The notes below the pieces were generated by a model. The model saw only the letters and a list, made by a program, of their open reading frames with translations, searched no databases and was not told the DNA's origin. Positions 8,626 through 17,571 of a stretch of 64,000 bases of DNA are shown piece by piece. Position numbers and translations under genes: made by a program. This DNA is from Alicyclobacillus sp. ALC3 (GTDB lineage: Bacteria > Bacillota > Bacilli > Alicyclobacillales > Alicyclobacillaceae). Positions within the stretch are counted from its first letter, which is position 1. Each line of letters begins with the position of its first letter. Location of the stretch: positions 868,001-932,000 of the forward strand of contig NZ_CP066784.1 in NCBI RefSeq assembly GCF_028751195.1, given 5' to 3'.

Positions 8626-8913
8626 ATGGTCACACGTGGACACTGCTCGCGCTTTATCGGACAGCATGTTGTCTTTCGGACCAGTGACGGGATGCACCAT
8701 GGCATCCTACATTCGATGACGGATGATGGCATTGTCGTGCGTCCGGTTGGACGGACGACGAGATTGGCGAGTTCTACAGTCGATACCGACGAGATAAGTG
8801 TGCTCTGCGACAACCAAGTTCCTGACAATGACGTGGTTGAAGCATGGTTTCCATTCGCTTTCTTTCCACTTTTCGCGCTTTGGTGGTTATGGCCGTGGGG
8901 GTACTGGTGGTAA
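8626..8913 (+). CDS. Small protein with an LSm-like motif and a Trp/Phe-rich tail
   Basis: 95 residues. AGGAGG lies seven bases before the ATG. The first half (FIGQHVVFRTSDGMHHGILH followed by DDGIVVRPV) looks like a small beta-barrel of the type seen in short Bacillus proteins. The C-terminus is strikingly aromatic: FPFAFFPLFALWWLWPWGYWW. It may be a membrane- or spore-surface protein; function unknown. Confidence 0.7.
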   Translation: MVTRGHCSRFIGQHVVFRTSDGMHHGILHSMTDDGIVVRPVGRTTRLASSTVDTDEISVLCDNQVPDNDVVEAWFPFAFFPLFALWWLWPWGYWW

Positions 8914-9309
8914 ACGGGAATGTCGAGCGCGGGACGACAAGACCAGTGAAGGTGTGAGGGAAAGCAATCGAGGCCGGAGTTGCCAATGACAGCACCTCCG
9001 GTCCCGTAGGTTACCCAGCGGTCGCTATTGTGGCAAAAAGGGAAAACACTATAGCTGTCGGCCCCAATGCCGACGGTTCGTCGTATACATGTCTGTGGTA
9101 TCAGCCGACGACATTCAGAGAACACTGAACACGCTGAGCCATAGAGGAGCAGATTCAGAACAGAAGCTACCACAACAGATGAAAACTCAGGACCTTGACT
9201 GTTTGCAGCAGAACCTCTGCAGGCAAACTAGATTGTTGAGACGATGGTGCAGTGTGCACATGGTGTGGCTCGAGTTTGCGGCATATAATGCATGGAAAGG
9301 GAATCCGGG
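8914..9309. other. Gene-free leader region with a -10 element
   Basis: No supported gene in about 400 bases. A hairpin-forming stretch (CCGGAG ... CTCCGG, about 8972-9001) lacks a T tract. TATAAT at 9283-9288 is a likely -10 box for the gene starting at 9310; no strong -35 is seen. Confidence 0.4.
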
Positions 9310-9531
9310 ATGGACTTTGTCATACAATTGTTCTTGATGAGCGATGCCAACCTAGTCGCATTGATATTTCTAATCACAGGAGTCGTTGTGTATTTCGTCG
9401 ACTATAAGATGTTCAAGCAAAAGTCCGCTCACCACCGCGAAGCCAAGTTCAGCCGTGGGGCGGCTTATGTGTACATGCTCGGCGGCGCTGTCCTGATGAT
9501 GGGCTTACAAGTTGTCGATTGGCTCTCTTAG
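9310..9531 (+). CDS. Small two-helix membrane protein
   Basis: 73 residues with two hydrophobic segments (LVALIFLITGVVVYFV and AAYVYMLGGAVLMMGLQVV) joined by a basic loop. The ATG at 9310 is preferred to that at 9292, because TATAAT ends only three bases before the latter, which would put the start upstream of the transcript. It ends overlapping the stop of the convergent gerC gene by 4 bases. Unknown function. Confidence 0.6.
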   Translation: MDFVIQLFLMSDANLVALIFLITGVVVYFVDYKMFKQKSAHHREAKFSRGAAYVYMLGGAVLMMGLQVVDWLS

Positions 9532-10724
9532 TGCGCGGACATTCCCTGTCGACGAATGTACACTTTGACATGGGTTCGAATCGGCAAGCGGGCATAAACT
9601 GCGTCCCACTGCTCACGAGTCTTGATGTCGTGAAGCCAGTATTCAGGCTGTTGGCCCCGCACAAACTCACCAATGCCAAATATGTCTGCCCCGAGGTCCT
9701 GCGTTTTCTGAATCAACTTGTCCTGGCCCTGTGTAAGAAACTTACTGGTCTCAGCGGAAACTTGTGATATCACAGAATCTACGGCGACATTCCCGGTTCT
9801 TTCTTCAATATTCGCTTCCATCCGAGAGTATACATCGACCGATAATTTGTGATGCGCGACACGTAGCTTGATCTTTGTTTTACGGTCGTAACCTTTGATG
9901 ATTATACTATGCGCTTCATCCCCAGGTACTGGGATGGCAGCACCGTAGCCTGCCTTACGTTGATCCATGATTTCCATGAATGCAGCACTTTCAAGCGGTC
10001 CGAGGTTACCAACCATCTTGGTCCCTCTAAAGATAGCTAAGCCTTCCGTTTCAATGCGGTCTTCCCCTCTCACAGAAATGATGGGCAATACGGGCTCTTG
10101 CCCTTTAGACGACAGAACAGACCAGAAATTCCCCAGAAACACATTTGGCAATTTGCCCATTTCAACGGCGTGGTCCATTGTGCCCACCAAGTACAAAGTC
10201 GGCACCCGTTCCAATTTCGGGGCAGCCTCCATCGCTTCGTTTGCATCTCCTGTGGATAACAGGAGCCAAGCCAGTCTCCGGATTTCGGCGTTCCTGCGTA
10301 AAAAATCTTGTATGTCTTGTAAACCCGGTGACTTCGCCAAAGATTGGTTCACGATAATAACTCTCAGGTGTCCTAGAAACAGTTTATCCGCCAGTTCCTT
10401 TTGCATAGCGTTCATGGCGTCACTAATGGTTTTCCCAGTGGTACTGACCACCCACACGGGGCGTTGTGATCCTGATCCCGAAGTTCCTTCCCCAGGTCCC
10501 AGTGGAATACGTCCAGGAATCGCGATTTGAGCTGTTAATTTGTACCCGGTTCCTTCTCCTTGCGCATAACTTCCGGTGGCACTCTCCACGTCATTTCCAG
10601 CGGGGTCGATGGCCAACCCCAGAATGGTTCCCCGGTCTTCAATTTCAAGCCGATCCCAACAACCAGTCACGAAGGGGCTTAGGATGAGGACTGCGCCGAC
10701 GAGACGTACCCAATGTTTCATCAT
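9528..10724 (-). CDS. gerC: Ger(x)C-family spore germination lipoprotein
   Basis: 398 residues. The N-terminus MMKHWVRLVGAVLILSPFVTGCWD is a lipoprotein signal with lipobox VTGC followed by the family's invariant WDRLEIEDRG. The C-subunit of GerA-type germinant receptors sits on the outer face of the spore inner membrane and is needed for receptor function. Its start overlaps the end of gerB by 4 bases, so the two are translationally coupled. It is the third gene of a gerA-gerB-gerC operon. Confidence 0.93.
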   Translation of the reverse strand: MMKHWVRLVGAVLILSPFVTGCWDRLEIEDRGTILGLAIDPAGNDVESATGSYAQGEGTGYKLTAQIAIPGRIPLGPGEGTSGSGSQRPVWVVSTTGKTISDAMNAMQKELADKLFLGHLRVIIVNQSLAKSPGLQDIQDFLRRNAEIRRLAWLLLSTGDANEAMEAAPKLERVPTLYLVGTMDHAVEMGKLPNVFLGNFWSVLSSKGQEPVLPIISVRGEDRIETEGLAIFRGTKMVGNLGPLESAAFMEIMDQRKAGYGAAIPVPGDEAHSIIIKGYDRKTKIKLRVAHHKLSVDVYSRMEANIEERTGNVAVDSVISQVSAETSKFLTQGQDKLIQKTQDLGADIFGIGEFVRGQQPEYWLHDIKTREQWDAVYARLPIRTHVKVYIRRQGMSAH

Positions 10725-11848
10725 GCGGCGCCAACCCCTCTACGCTTTGATTGCGGTTGATGGGTTTTAAACCGCGAGAGCACCGTCAAAACGAGTGGAT
10801 AACCTAGGGTTAGCGGCAATCCAGCCAGGCCAATATTCTTCACGACTGTATACAACTCCACGATGTTTGATGGCTGCCGTGACAAGACAAGTGCAACAGG
10901 CAGCCCCATGAGAGCCAATGCACGGTGGTCCTGAAAGCGAAAGATATGACTGAAGGCTTTGATGGACAGATAGTAAGCCGCAAACATCGCGCAGAATACT
11001 GCAGTTACCCACACGGCGAGAAACACGGGGTCCAACCGTTCGACAAAGAAAGCAGGGAGTGCGGCAGTCTTGGCCAGTTCAAGCGTGGGCCACAGTAGGT
11101 TCTTTATTTCTTCCAGTCCGAACACACCCAGAGTTGAGTAAATGAGGATGATGTATAACGAGCCTGCGACGACAATGCCGAGAGTTGTGCTTTTCCAGGC
11201 TCTTTTTGGTTGATACATGAACGGAATAATCAATCCAGTAATCATGAAGTTTTGAAACAGGGCCGTCACGACACCCGTAGACACCACGATGTTTTGGAAG
11301 CTAACACCATGAAATAACCCTAGTACGGGCATGACGTTCTCTACCCGGGCACTCTTTAAACTAAGCACTACAATTACTAAAGCTGGGAAATAGACAATCG
11401 GCATGTAAAAAGTCAGGATGCGCACAAATTTGGCGATGTCATTGCGTGACGCAATCACTACGAGGATGAGAATGACGAGAATCGTGACTGGAACTGGCGT
11501 CCTCGGAAGTACGGAAGTGACAACAACTTCGCCGAATTCACGGGCAGCCAGCGCAGTAAGTTCCAAGAAATAGCTGCCTATTAATAGGAGAACGATGGAT
11601 CCAACCCACTTTCCGACGAGGTGGTCCGCATACTCGTAAATGGTTTCATCCGGATACCTATTCCCCAAGTACGCTAGCATGAGTCCGCCAAGAACCGCCG
11701 CAAACACCGCAATGAGCGTGGTCAACGGCGCGCCTGTCGACACTAAGGTCACCGTGATCCGCGGGAAAGCAAGAATGCCTACACCAATGATCGCAGTACC
11801 GATGCTCATCCCCAACTGAAGTTGGGTGACAGTCTTCGGCTTGTTCAC
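10721..11848 (-). CDS. gerB: GerB-type germinant receptor permease subunit
   Basis: 375 residues and about ten membrane helices of the amino-acid/polyamine transporter superfamily, the class of GerAB/GerBB. The segment GTAIIGVGILAFPR is the unwound first helix that lines the ligand pocket in this family. The GTG at 11848 (MNKPKTVTQLQLG) has GGGAAGGGAG upstream; the longer ORF runs into the intergenic region. It lies 52 bases downstream of gerA and overlaps gerC by 4 bases. It is inferred to bind the germinant, whose identity cannot be read. Confidence 0.93.
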   Translation of the reverse strand: MNKPKTVTQLQLGMSIGTAIIGVGILAFPRITVTLVSTGAPLTTLIAVFAAVLGGLMLAYLGNRYPDETIYEYADHLVGKWVGSIVLLLIGSYFLELTALAAREFGEVVVTSVLPRTPVPVTILVILILVVIASRNDIAKFVRILTFYMPIVYFPALVIVVLSLKSARVENVMPVLGLFHGVSFQNIVVSTGVVTALFQNFMITGLIIPFMYQPKRAWKSTTLGIVVAGSLYIILIYSTLGVFGLEEIKNLLWPTLELAKTAALPAFFVERLDPVFLAVWVTAVFCAMFAAYYLSIKAFSHIFRFQDHRALALMGLPVALVLSRQPSNIVELYTVVKNIGLAGLPLTLGYPLVLTVLSRFKTHQPQSKRRGVGAA

Positions 11849-11900
11849 GCTCAGGACTCCCTTCCCAAGACATTCAGGTTCCGGCCTGCGGAAAACGCGG

Positions 11901-13574
11901 CTAGCGTTGCCGATTTCTGCGAAGGTTCCGTTGCTGTTCGCTTTTATCACGAATGGGTGACAACGGTCTCCCATGCCCCCCCTGCGGGGCCGGGTCCACG
12001 CGTGTTGTATCTTGCGTATGGAGCTGCTGCGGACGTTTTTTCATTGACCACACCGGCATGCGCACAACCGTGTCCTTTAAACCTGATGCGGAGGTTGGAA
12101 CAACGGGGCTCAAGTACGGGACGCCAAACGACTCCAAAGCATTGAGGTGATTTGTAATGAGAATCAATCCGGCCATGACACCGTAGAGCCCAAACATGCC
12201 TGCTAATATCATCAGCGGGAAGCGCAGCATACGTAATGCGATGGCTGCATTATAGGCTGGTGTGGCAAAAGACCCAATCGTAGTGAGGGCGACAATGACG
12301 ACAGTAATCGGGCTCACGAAGCCTGCCTGCACAGCTGCCTGGCCGATGACGAGGACACCTACGATAGATAATGCGCCGCCAATCTGCTGGGGCAGACGGA
12401 TGGTCGCCTCACGGAGAATTTCCATGATTAATTCCAACCCGAAGATCTCTGCAATGGCCGGAAACGGCACGCCCGCACGCCCACCTGCGACTGCTACCGC
12501 AAACTTTGTCGGAATCATCTCGGGATTAAAGGAAATTAGCGAAACGTACAAGGAAGGGAAAATCAAAGAAAACAGGAGCGCAACCACCCGAATGACTCTA
12601 ATCATGCTCGCCATGAGAAAACGTGTATCGTAGTCCTCGGTAGTTTGATAAAACTGGGAGAACACAGCTGGGACGATGAGGCTGAACGGTGTGCCGTCAA
12701 CAATAATTACGACGCGCCCCTCGAGCAGGGCTGCAATCGCCTTGTCCGGCCTTTCGGTGTTTTGTATTTGTGGAAACGGTGAGTAATGATTGTCTTCGAT
12801 AAACTGCTCCAGGTATCCAGCTCCATATATCGCGTCAGTTTTGACGCCCTGCAAGCGACGCTGGACTTCATCCACGAGGTCAGGGTTCACGATGCCTTTC
12901 ATGTAACAGTAGACGACGTTCGTTGCAGTTTCTTCGCCCAACTGTATCAGTTCTATGTGAAGGTTACTTGAACGCATTCGTTTTCGAAGTAAGGACACAT
13001 TCGTACCGATTGACTCAATGAAGCCTTCCCTGGACCCCTGAATCACTTGTTCTGTCTGTGGCTGTTCGACGGACCTTTCTTTGAAAGCCTGGGTACTCAG
13101 ACCGATGGCAGAAGCAACGCCGTCTAGGAAGAGCACTGAGTTACCTGACAGCAACCAATTTGCAGCCCCTACAGCAGTGTCCTTGATTGCGACGTCAGCG
13201 TAAGGAATGCACTGTGAAACAACTATGTTAACTACCGAGTCCTTTGACTGAATACTCGTGTCCATCCCAATCATGAGTGCACGCAGAATATCATTCAGGT
13301 CCGATTTTGAAGAGGCCCCGTCCAGATACACTAATCCACAACTTATCTTGCTTTTGCGCACCTGAATCACAAATCTCCGTATTAACAAATCGACATTGCC
13401 GCCAAGTGCGTCTTCGAAAATCGCCAAGTTTTTCTCCAAATTATTGCAAAGTTCCGCACGATCGAAGCGAACAGTCGACGTTTGACTTCGACCGTTATCT
13501 TCATTCGATTGCCCTTTGTAACGACTCATATTCGCTGTAGGTTTTCTGTATTTAAGATTCCAGAACGGGTTCAT
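11901..13574 (-). CDS. gerA: GerA-type germinant receptor subunit A
   Basis: 557 residues. A soluble N-terminal half of about 290 residues (FEDALGGNVDLLIRRF; EGRVVIIVDGTPFSLIVP closes it) is followed by a membrane half with GRAGVPFPAIAEIFGLELIMEILREA and RLPQQIGGALSIVGVLVIGQAAVQAG, both diagnostic of the family. GerA subunits oligomerise into an ion channel in the spore inner membrane. It is first in the gerABC operon. The C-terminal tail is basic and polar. The ATG at 13574 follows AGGTGA with a short spacer; a second ATG 15 codons in is possible. Confidence 0.93.
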   Translation of the reverse strand: MNPFWNLKYRKPTANMSRYKGQSNEDNGRSQTSTVRFDRAELCNNLEKNLAIFEDALGGNVDLLIRRFVIQVRKSKISCGLVYLDGASSKSDLNDILRALMIGMDTSIQSKDSVVNIVVSQCIPYADVAIKDTAVGAANWLLSGNSVLFLDGVASAIGLSTQAFKERSVEQPQTEQVIQGSREGFIESIGTNVSLLRKRMRSSNLHIELIQLGEETATNVVYCYMKGIVNPDLVDEVQRRLQGVKTDAIYGAGYLEQFIEDNHYSPFPQIQNTERPDKAIAALLEGRVVIIVDGTPFSLIVPAVFSQFYQTTEDYDTRFLMASMIRVIRVVALLFSLIFPSLYVSLISFNPEMIPTKFAVAVAGGRAGVPFPAIAEIFGLELIMEILREATIRLPQQIGGALSIVGVLVIGQAAVQAGFVSPITVVIVALTTIGSFATPAYNAAIALRMLRFPLMILAGMFGLYGVMAGLILITNHLNALESFGVPYLSPVVPTSASGLKDTVVRMPVWSMKKRPQQLHTQDTTRVDPAPQGGHGRPLSPIRDKSEQQRNLRRNRQR

Positions 13575-13909
13575 CTCGTCACCTTGAGTCTGACATTTGG
13601 AATTAGACTCACCATTTGTCGGCTTCCGTATTCAGACCCGGAGTTGATTCAACAATTTCGCCACTTAGGCGAAATCTGTTTAACCGGCGCCGTCCCCTGG
13701 CTCTCTGGGAGATGCGACCCTAGTCTGGGTGTTTTGAACGAGTGAAAGAACGCACTGATAGGGGCTTTGCAGGCAGGGGCTGCATGTTAGGTATGCACAT
13801 GCAGAATGCAAAGTGCTCGATGCGGGTTGGACAACGGCGTCGGGGTCAGCGTACTTCGCGAGTTGCCGGATTCCTCACACCTGCTTGTCGTCGAGCGTGA
13901 GCCTCGCTC
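13575..13909. other. Intergenic region upstream of gerA
   Basis: No gene supported. A perfect 7-bp hairpin, TTTCGCC/GGCGAAA with a 5-base loop, lies at 13656-13674 without a clear T tract. Germination operons are normally read by the forespore sigma factor, but I could not identify a convincing sigma-G promoter by eye. Confidence 0.4.
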
Positions 13910-15154
13910 TCAGCCAGAGGTTCCATCGCTCGATGGAGGATCGCTCGTCAGTTTAAAGCGTCCTACGATGTGCTCGAGTGAAGTCGGACGGCTGTAAATG
14001 TAACCTTGTACCATATCACAGTGGTCACGAACAAATTCTAATTGCTGCGGAGTCTCCACTCCTTCAGCAGTCACCGACAGCCCCAATCTCCGACCTAAAA
14101 TAGCAATAATTTCAACTATGGCGGTCCCCTTCTGGTCACTGGGGATTGATGATATGAATGAGCGGTCAATTTTCAACATATCTACCGGGAGGTCCTTTAA
14201 GTAACTGAGCGAAGAATAACCAGTGCCAAAGTCATCAATGGCAAACTTCACCCCCCTCGAACGCAAGGTATGTAGAATATCACGGGCGGTGTCGATATCC
14301 TCCATCAGCGCGCTCTCCGTAATTTCGATTACTAACTGTTCAGGAGGGAGCCGCACATCGGATAGAACCGCATTGACATCGTCAACGAAACCTCGCCTAA
14401 GCAGATGTTGCGCTGACACATTCACCCCAACGTGAAGTCGAGGCGTTCCAGCCTTCTTTACTGCACTACAAGCTTGATACATCATCCATAAGTCCATTTC
14501 TACCAAGCACCCCAACTGCTCTGCAGCTGGCACAAACGCTACCGGCGAGATGAGTCCCACATCCGGGTGATTCCATCGAATCAGAGCTTCAACGCCTTGT
14601 ACTGACCCGGTTTTAGGAGAGATCAGTGGCTGGTACTCTGCAAACAGTTGATTGCTCTGCATGGCGACCCTCAGTGTCTGGTCGGTTACATGAATTTGAT
14701 GGTTGCCGTGTTGAACCCGAGCTATTCGTTCTTCAGTGTTACTGAACAGCGACTCTAAAATTCGACGCGCACCTTGGATCCGTTGCGTTGTTGCCTGATC
14801 CATCTCCTGAGGTATCTCTGCGATTAAGTACTGACATCTACCTGAACTATCAAGGATCGGCATGACAATCGCTTCTTGGACTAGCGACCCAGCATCGGAT
14901 TGTAGGATGTCCCTAAATATGACTGGCCTTTTGGTTTGAACGGCATACAAATACTTCTCGCGTAGAAATGACGCGTACTCTGGAGTGTGCACCTCTGACA
15001 CTAATTTCCCGATTTTGTTTTCCGAAAACATACCCTTCCAGTATGCAGCCCTACTCGCATGTTCATATCGAAACCGTTGATGAGCCTCCACCTTAAGTAG
15101 CACCATCACATCGGATAAAGAGTCAAAGAAATCGTGCAACGTCGAAATTCCCAT
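13910..15154 (-). CDS. EAL-domain cyclic-di-GMP phosphodiesterase
   Basis: 414 residues. The N-terminal ~160 residues are PAS/GAF-like (LHDFFDSLSDVMVLLKVE). The EAL domain follows with all catalytic motifs present: EALIRW, NVSAQHL, EITESAL, IDDFGTGYSSLSYL, KIDRSFI, TAEGVET and the end QGYIYSRP. It should be an active enzyme that cleaves c-di-GMP to pGpG. A c-di-GMP-I riboswitch lies in its leader, so the gene is tuned by its own substrate. I place the start at ATG 15154 (GTG 15157 is adjacent), downstream of the aptamer. The longer ORF to 15364 would translate through the riboswitch. Confidence 0.9.
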   Translation of the reverse strand: MGISTLHDFFDSLSDVMVLLKVEAHQRFRYEHASRAAYWKGMFSENKIGKLVSEVHTPEYASFLREKYLYAVQTKRPVIFRDILQSDAGSLVQEAIVMPILDSSGRCQYLIAEIPQEMDQATTQRIQGARRILESLFSNTEERIARVQHGNHQIHVTDQTLRVAMQSNQLFAEYQPLISPKTGSVQGVEALIRWNHPDVGLISPVAFVPAAEQLGCLVEMDLWMMYQACSAVKKAGTPRLHVGVNVSAQHLLRRGFVDDVNAVLSDVRLPPEQLVIEITESALMEDIDTARDILHTLRSRGVKFAIDDFGTGYSSLSYLKDLPVDMLKIDRSFISSIPSDQKGTAIVEIIAILGRRLGLSVTAEGVETPQQLEFVRDHCDMVQGYIYSRPTSLEHIVGRFKLTSDPPSSDGTSG

Positions 15155-15240
15155 CACTATCCAATCACCACCTATTTGGACAAAATAATACCCCTTATGG
15201 CATGCATGGCCAAAAGAGGTCGGTCTTGATAAAGAGCTTT

Positions 15241-15325
15241 GCAACCCGGCTATCGTGAACGAACCCGTCTTTAGACCCGTGGCTTTGCGTCTCCGCCTTT
15301 CGGCGAATTTGCCATATGCTGTTGT
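15241..15325 (-). promoter_or_regulatory. Cyclic-di-GMP-I (GEMM) riboswitch
   Basis: The minus-strand RNA carries the hallmark GGCAAA, then a GAAA-tetraloop hairpin (CGCC GAAA GGCG), then GACGCAAAGCCACGGGTCTA and a second hairpin ending ATAGCCGGGTTGC. These match the conserved core of the GEMM-I class. It ends about 85 bases before the EAL gene. The expression platform is not obvious: a short TGGC/GCCA hairpin at about 15196-15210 precedes the ribosome site, so translational control is possible. Confidence 0.9.
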
Positions 15326-15525
15326 TATATTCATTACTATAATTGTTCTTAAATTCCTTGTCACCTCTGCAGCAAATCTCTCAGCCTAATCGGCACAAAA
15401 CAAAACCGTTCTTTCATAGCTGTGCAACCAACAACGGGTCTTTATGACTCACACTACTTGTTCTGATCCCGAAGCCACTCCGCCAGCTCCTCTGTGCAAC
15501 TCCACCATGCGGCGGCCGTACATAC

Positions 15526-15555
15526 GTAACTTTATCACGGCATGAGTGCGTCTAA
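15526..15555 (+). promoter_or_regulatory. Possible ECF-type promoter
   Basis: GTAACTT and CGTCTAA are spaced about as in ECF-sigma promoters and lie just before the ECF sigma gene, suggesting autoregulation. The spacing is one or two bases longer than usual, so this is tentative. Confidence 0.35.
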
Positions 15556-15576
15556 TGCGTGAGGAGGTGACACATC

Positions 15577-15903
15577 ATTCCCACAAACTCTGAGGCAGTT
15601 CTAAACGAACAAGATACTATCTGCCAATTGGAGAGACTGGCTTCAGATGATTACCATCGATTTGTCAAATTTGCTTATGTCACGGTAAGAAACGTCCATT
15701 CAGCTGAAGATTGTGTACAAGAGGCATTTTTTACTGCTATCCGGAAAGCTCACCAGTACCGAGGAGAATCCACTATAGACACCTGGTTTACGACCATATT
15801 ATTAAACACCTGTCGCACCTTTCGACGTTCGAAAATTCCAAAAACGGGCCTAAAATTTTTCCGACCGCAATTCTGGCCTACTTTGGAAAATATTTCTGCG
15901 TAA
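15577..15903 (+). pseudogene. Truncated ECF sigma-70 factor (region 2 only)
   Basis: Codons after 15628 read MERLASDDYHRFVKFAYVTV, then SAEDCVQEAFFTAIRKAHQY and STIDTWFTTILLNTCRTFRR. This is the sigma-2 domain of an ECF factor, including its core-binding helix and the W-x-x-x-I segment. Region 4, which reads the -35 box, is missing: the frame ends at 109 codons where ECF factors have 160-190. No ATG/GTG/TTG fits the strong ribosome site GAGGAGG at 15561-15567; the in-frame ATT at 15577 is at the right distance and would be a rare start, with TTG 15628 as the alternative. Probably a remnant at the edge of the accessory region. Confidence 0.65.
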
Positions 15904-16263
15904 CAGTGGCCTGATAGTGGTTTTTTGCAAATATAGTGACCGGGATATCCTCCCGTGTTAATTTATGGGTTTTGAATTGTTATCCGATATGTTCAACCTT
16001 ACTGTGGCTTAAGAAACAATCATGGGATAATTTAACTTGTGGTGACCAGTAGAATTTAGAAAACCCGTAGTTCCAGGCTTTTTAGGCCTTCGAGCCGAAA
16101 GTTGGGTTAACGCATTCGCACTGCTCACGAGAAAAGGATGACGCAAGGTATTCCATACCTCTACCAACTTCATCTTATGGGCGGCAGAGGTACCTACAGT
16201 CAAAAGGAACCGGAACAATCCCCCCAAGCACGCATCCCCAAAATGCACCAACAAAATGCTCAT
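15904..16263. other. AT-rich stretch without a supported gene
   Basis: A minus-strand frame of 88 codons (16009-16275) begins inside the insertion-sequence end and has no recognisable motif or ribosome site. Treated as decayed DNA. Confidence 0.35.
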
Positions 16264-17186
16264 CATACATCTCAAGCCTCGTAAGTGACTTGGGTCAGGT
16301 CCCCACTTTCAAGGAATAAGGGGAATGGGCGAGGGTTGTTTGTGCACTGGCCTTGAAGTTGCTGATTGCCTTGTCCAGCCATTGGAATGTCTCATTCTTG
16401 TTCCCGTCTCTTGACCGGGTTATCAGGTGACTTTGCACCCCTAAGTCCTCTGCACAACTGGCGTAGGTCGGCCATCCGTCGGTCTCCAAGATGACGCCTC
16501 TGGTGAGTCGTCCAGAGAGAACCTCCAGTACGGAGTGTTTGCTGAGATCGTTCACCAGATCCATGAACAGATATTCCGGCTTCCCCTTTTTCATGGAGAC
16601 ACCGGTCACCACAGGGACCTAGTCCGTTCCCCTCCCGCGTTTGCCTTCGCTCTCACCGCCGAGATAGAAATCGTCAACCTGGACAATGCCCTCGAGTCTG
16701 TACTTCGCATTGCGATCTGCCATTGCGACGCCAATCTTGCGCAACGTCAGCCACGCGGTCGGATACGACACACCCAACGCCCGTTCCAGCGTTGTAGCGG
16801 CGATACCGCTTTCATCATTGGCCACCAAATAAATGGCGACAAACCACTTCGTCAGCGGCGTTTGATTCTTGTGAAAGATTGTACCCGACGTGACGGACGG
16901 TTGACGATGACAATCCTTACACTAGGAAAGGGGCACCCGGTTCACTGCGTTCCTTCGATGTGCTGCTTGCACCCGCATTGCGTTACGACTGCCACACTTG
17001 GGGCAGCAGAACCCCGACGACCACCGAAGTGCAATCAGGTGTTCCTGCTGCAGATTCACTGGAGAAACGATTCGTGAAATCGACCAAGTTCATCTATGAC
17101 CGCCCCGATGCGAACGTATGTTCTTAATCGAGTTTACGACTCATTCCCCACTTTGACTACAGAACTTACGAGGCTTGAGATGTATG
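16264..17186 (-). mobile_element. Degraded IS1595-family element (type 2)
   Basis: It is bounded by inverted ends CATACATCTCAAGCCTCGTA at 16264 and its complement ending at 17186. These are related to, but distinct from, the ends of the three 1,043-bp copies further right. Flanking 8-mers do not match. The transposase inside is broken. Confidence 0.75.
16295..17090 (-). pseudogene. IS1595-family transposase, inactivated
   Basis: The central part (16828-16622) reads WLTLRKIGVAMADRNAKYRL followed by EGIVQVDDFYLGGESEGKRG, the ISXO2-like DDE region with its first Asp. An in-frame TAG follows GRGTD at 16619-16621, then reading resumes with VPVVTGVSMKKGKPEYLFMD and a second catalytic segment VILETDGW. 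After KAISNF about 45 codons are missing compared with the relic at 26776-26986, which retains them. The N-terminal zinc-ribbon part (above 16830) is frame-disrupted. Confidence 0.8.
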
Positions 17187-17571
17187 TATTCAATTTCATC
17201 GCCCTTGGCAAAGAGGTGGTATAGTCGACCGTCTGCCTTCACGTGGTCGCAAACAGCACGCTTCAATACGATTGTCACTCTGTCGCCGCACGTTCTGCGT
17301 ATTCACATCATTATGCCACACTTGCCGAGCATCGAACTCACTCTAGTGGACAGACGCGTGACGGTCTTGTGTCGAGACCCGTTTGAAATCGTATGTGATA
17401 TTTACATGAAATCCAATCCATTTTCAACATTATGGATATTATTAATGCACTCGTGGACTGCGCGAATTTCGTCGCTGGTGCTTCGTACAACTGGTAGAAG
17501 TTGAGGCAGTTCGGCGGACGGAAGCTACACTCAGCTGGAACACGAACGTAAAAATCCCAGAAAACGATGCG
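17187..17571. other. No supported gene
   Basis: A plus-strand frame of 109 codons (17175-17504) has no ribosome site and no recognisable motif. Nothing else seen. Confidence 0.35.

Noticed and set aside
15155..15364. 70-residue N-terminal extension of the EAL protein
   Set aside because: It would be translated from the c-di-GMP riboswitch itself and has no domain resemblance.
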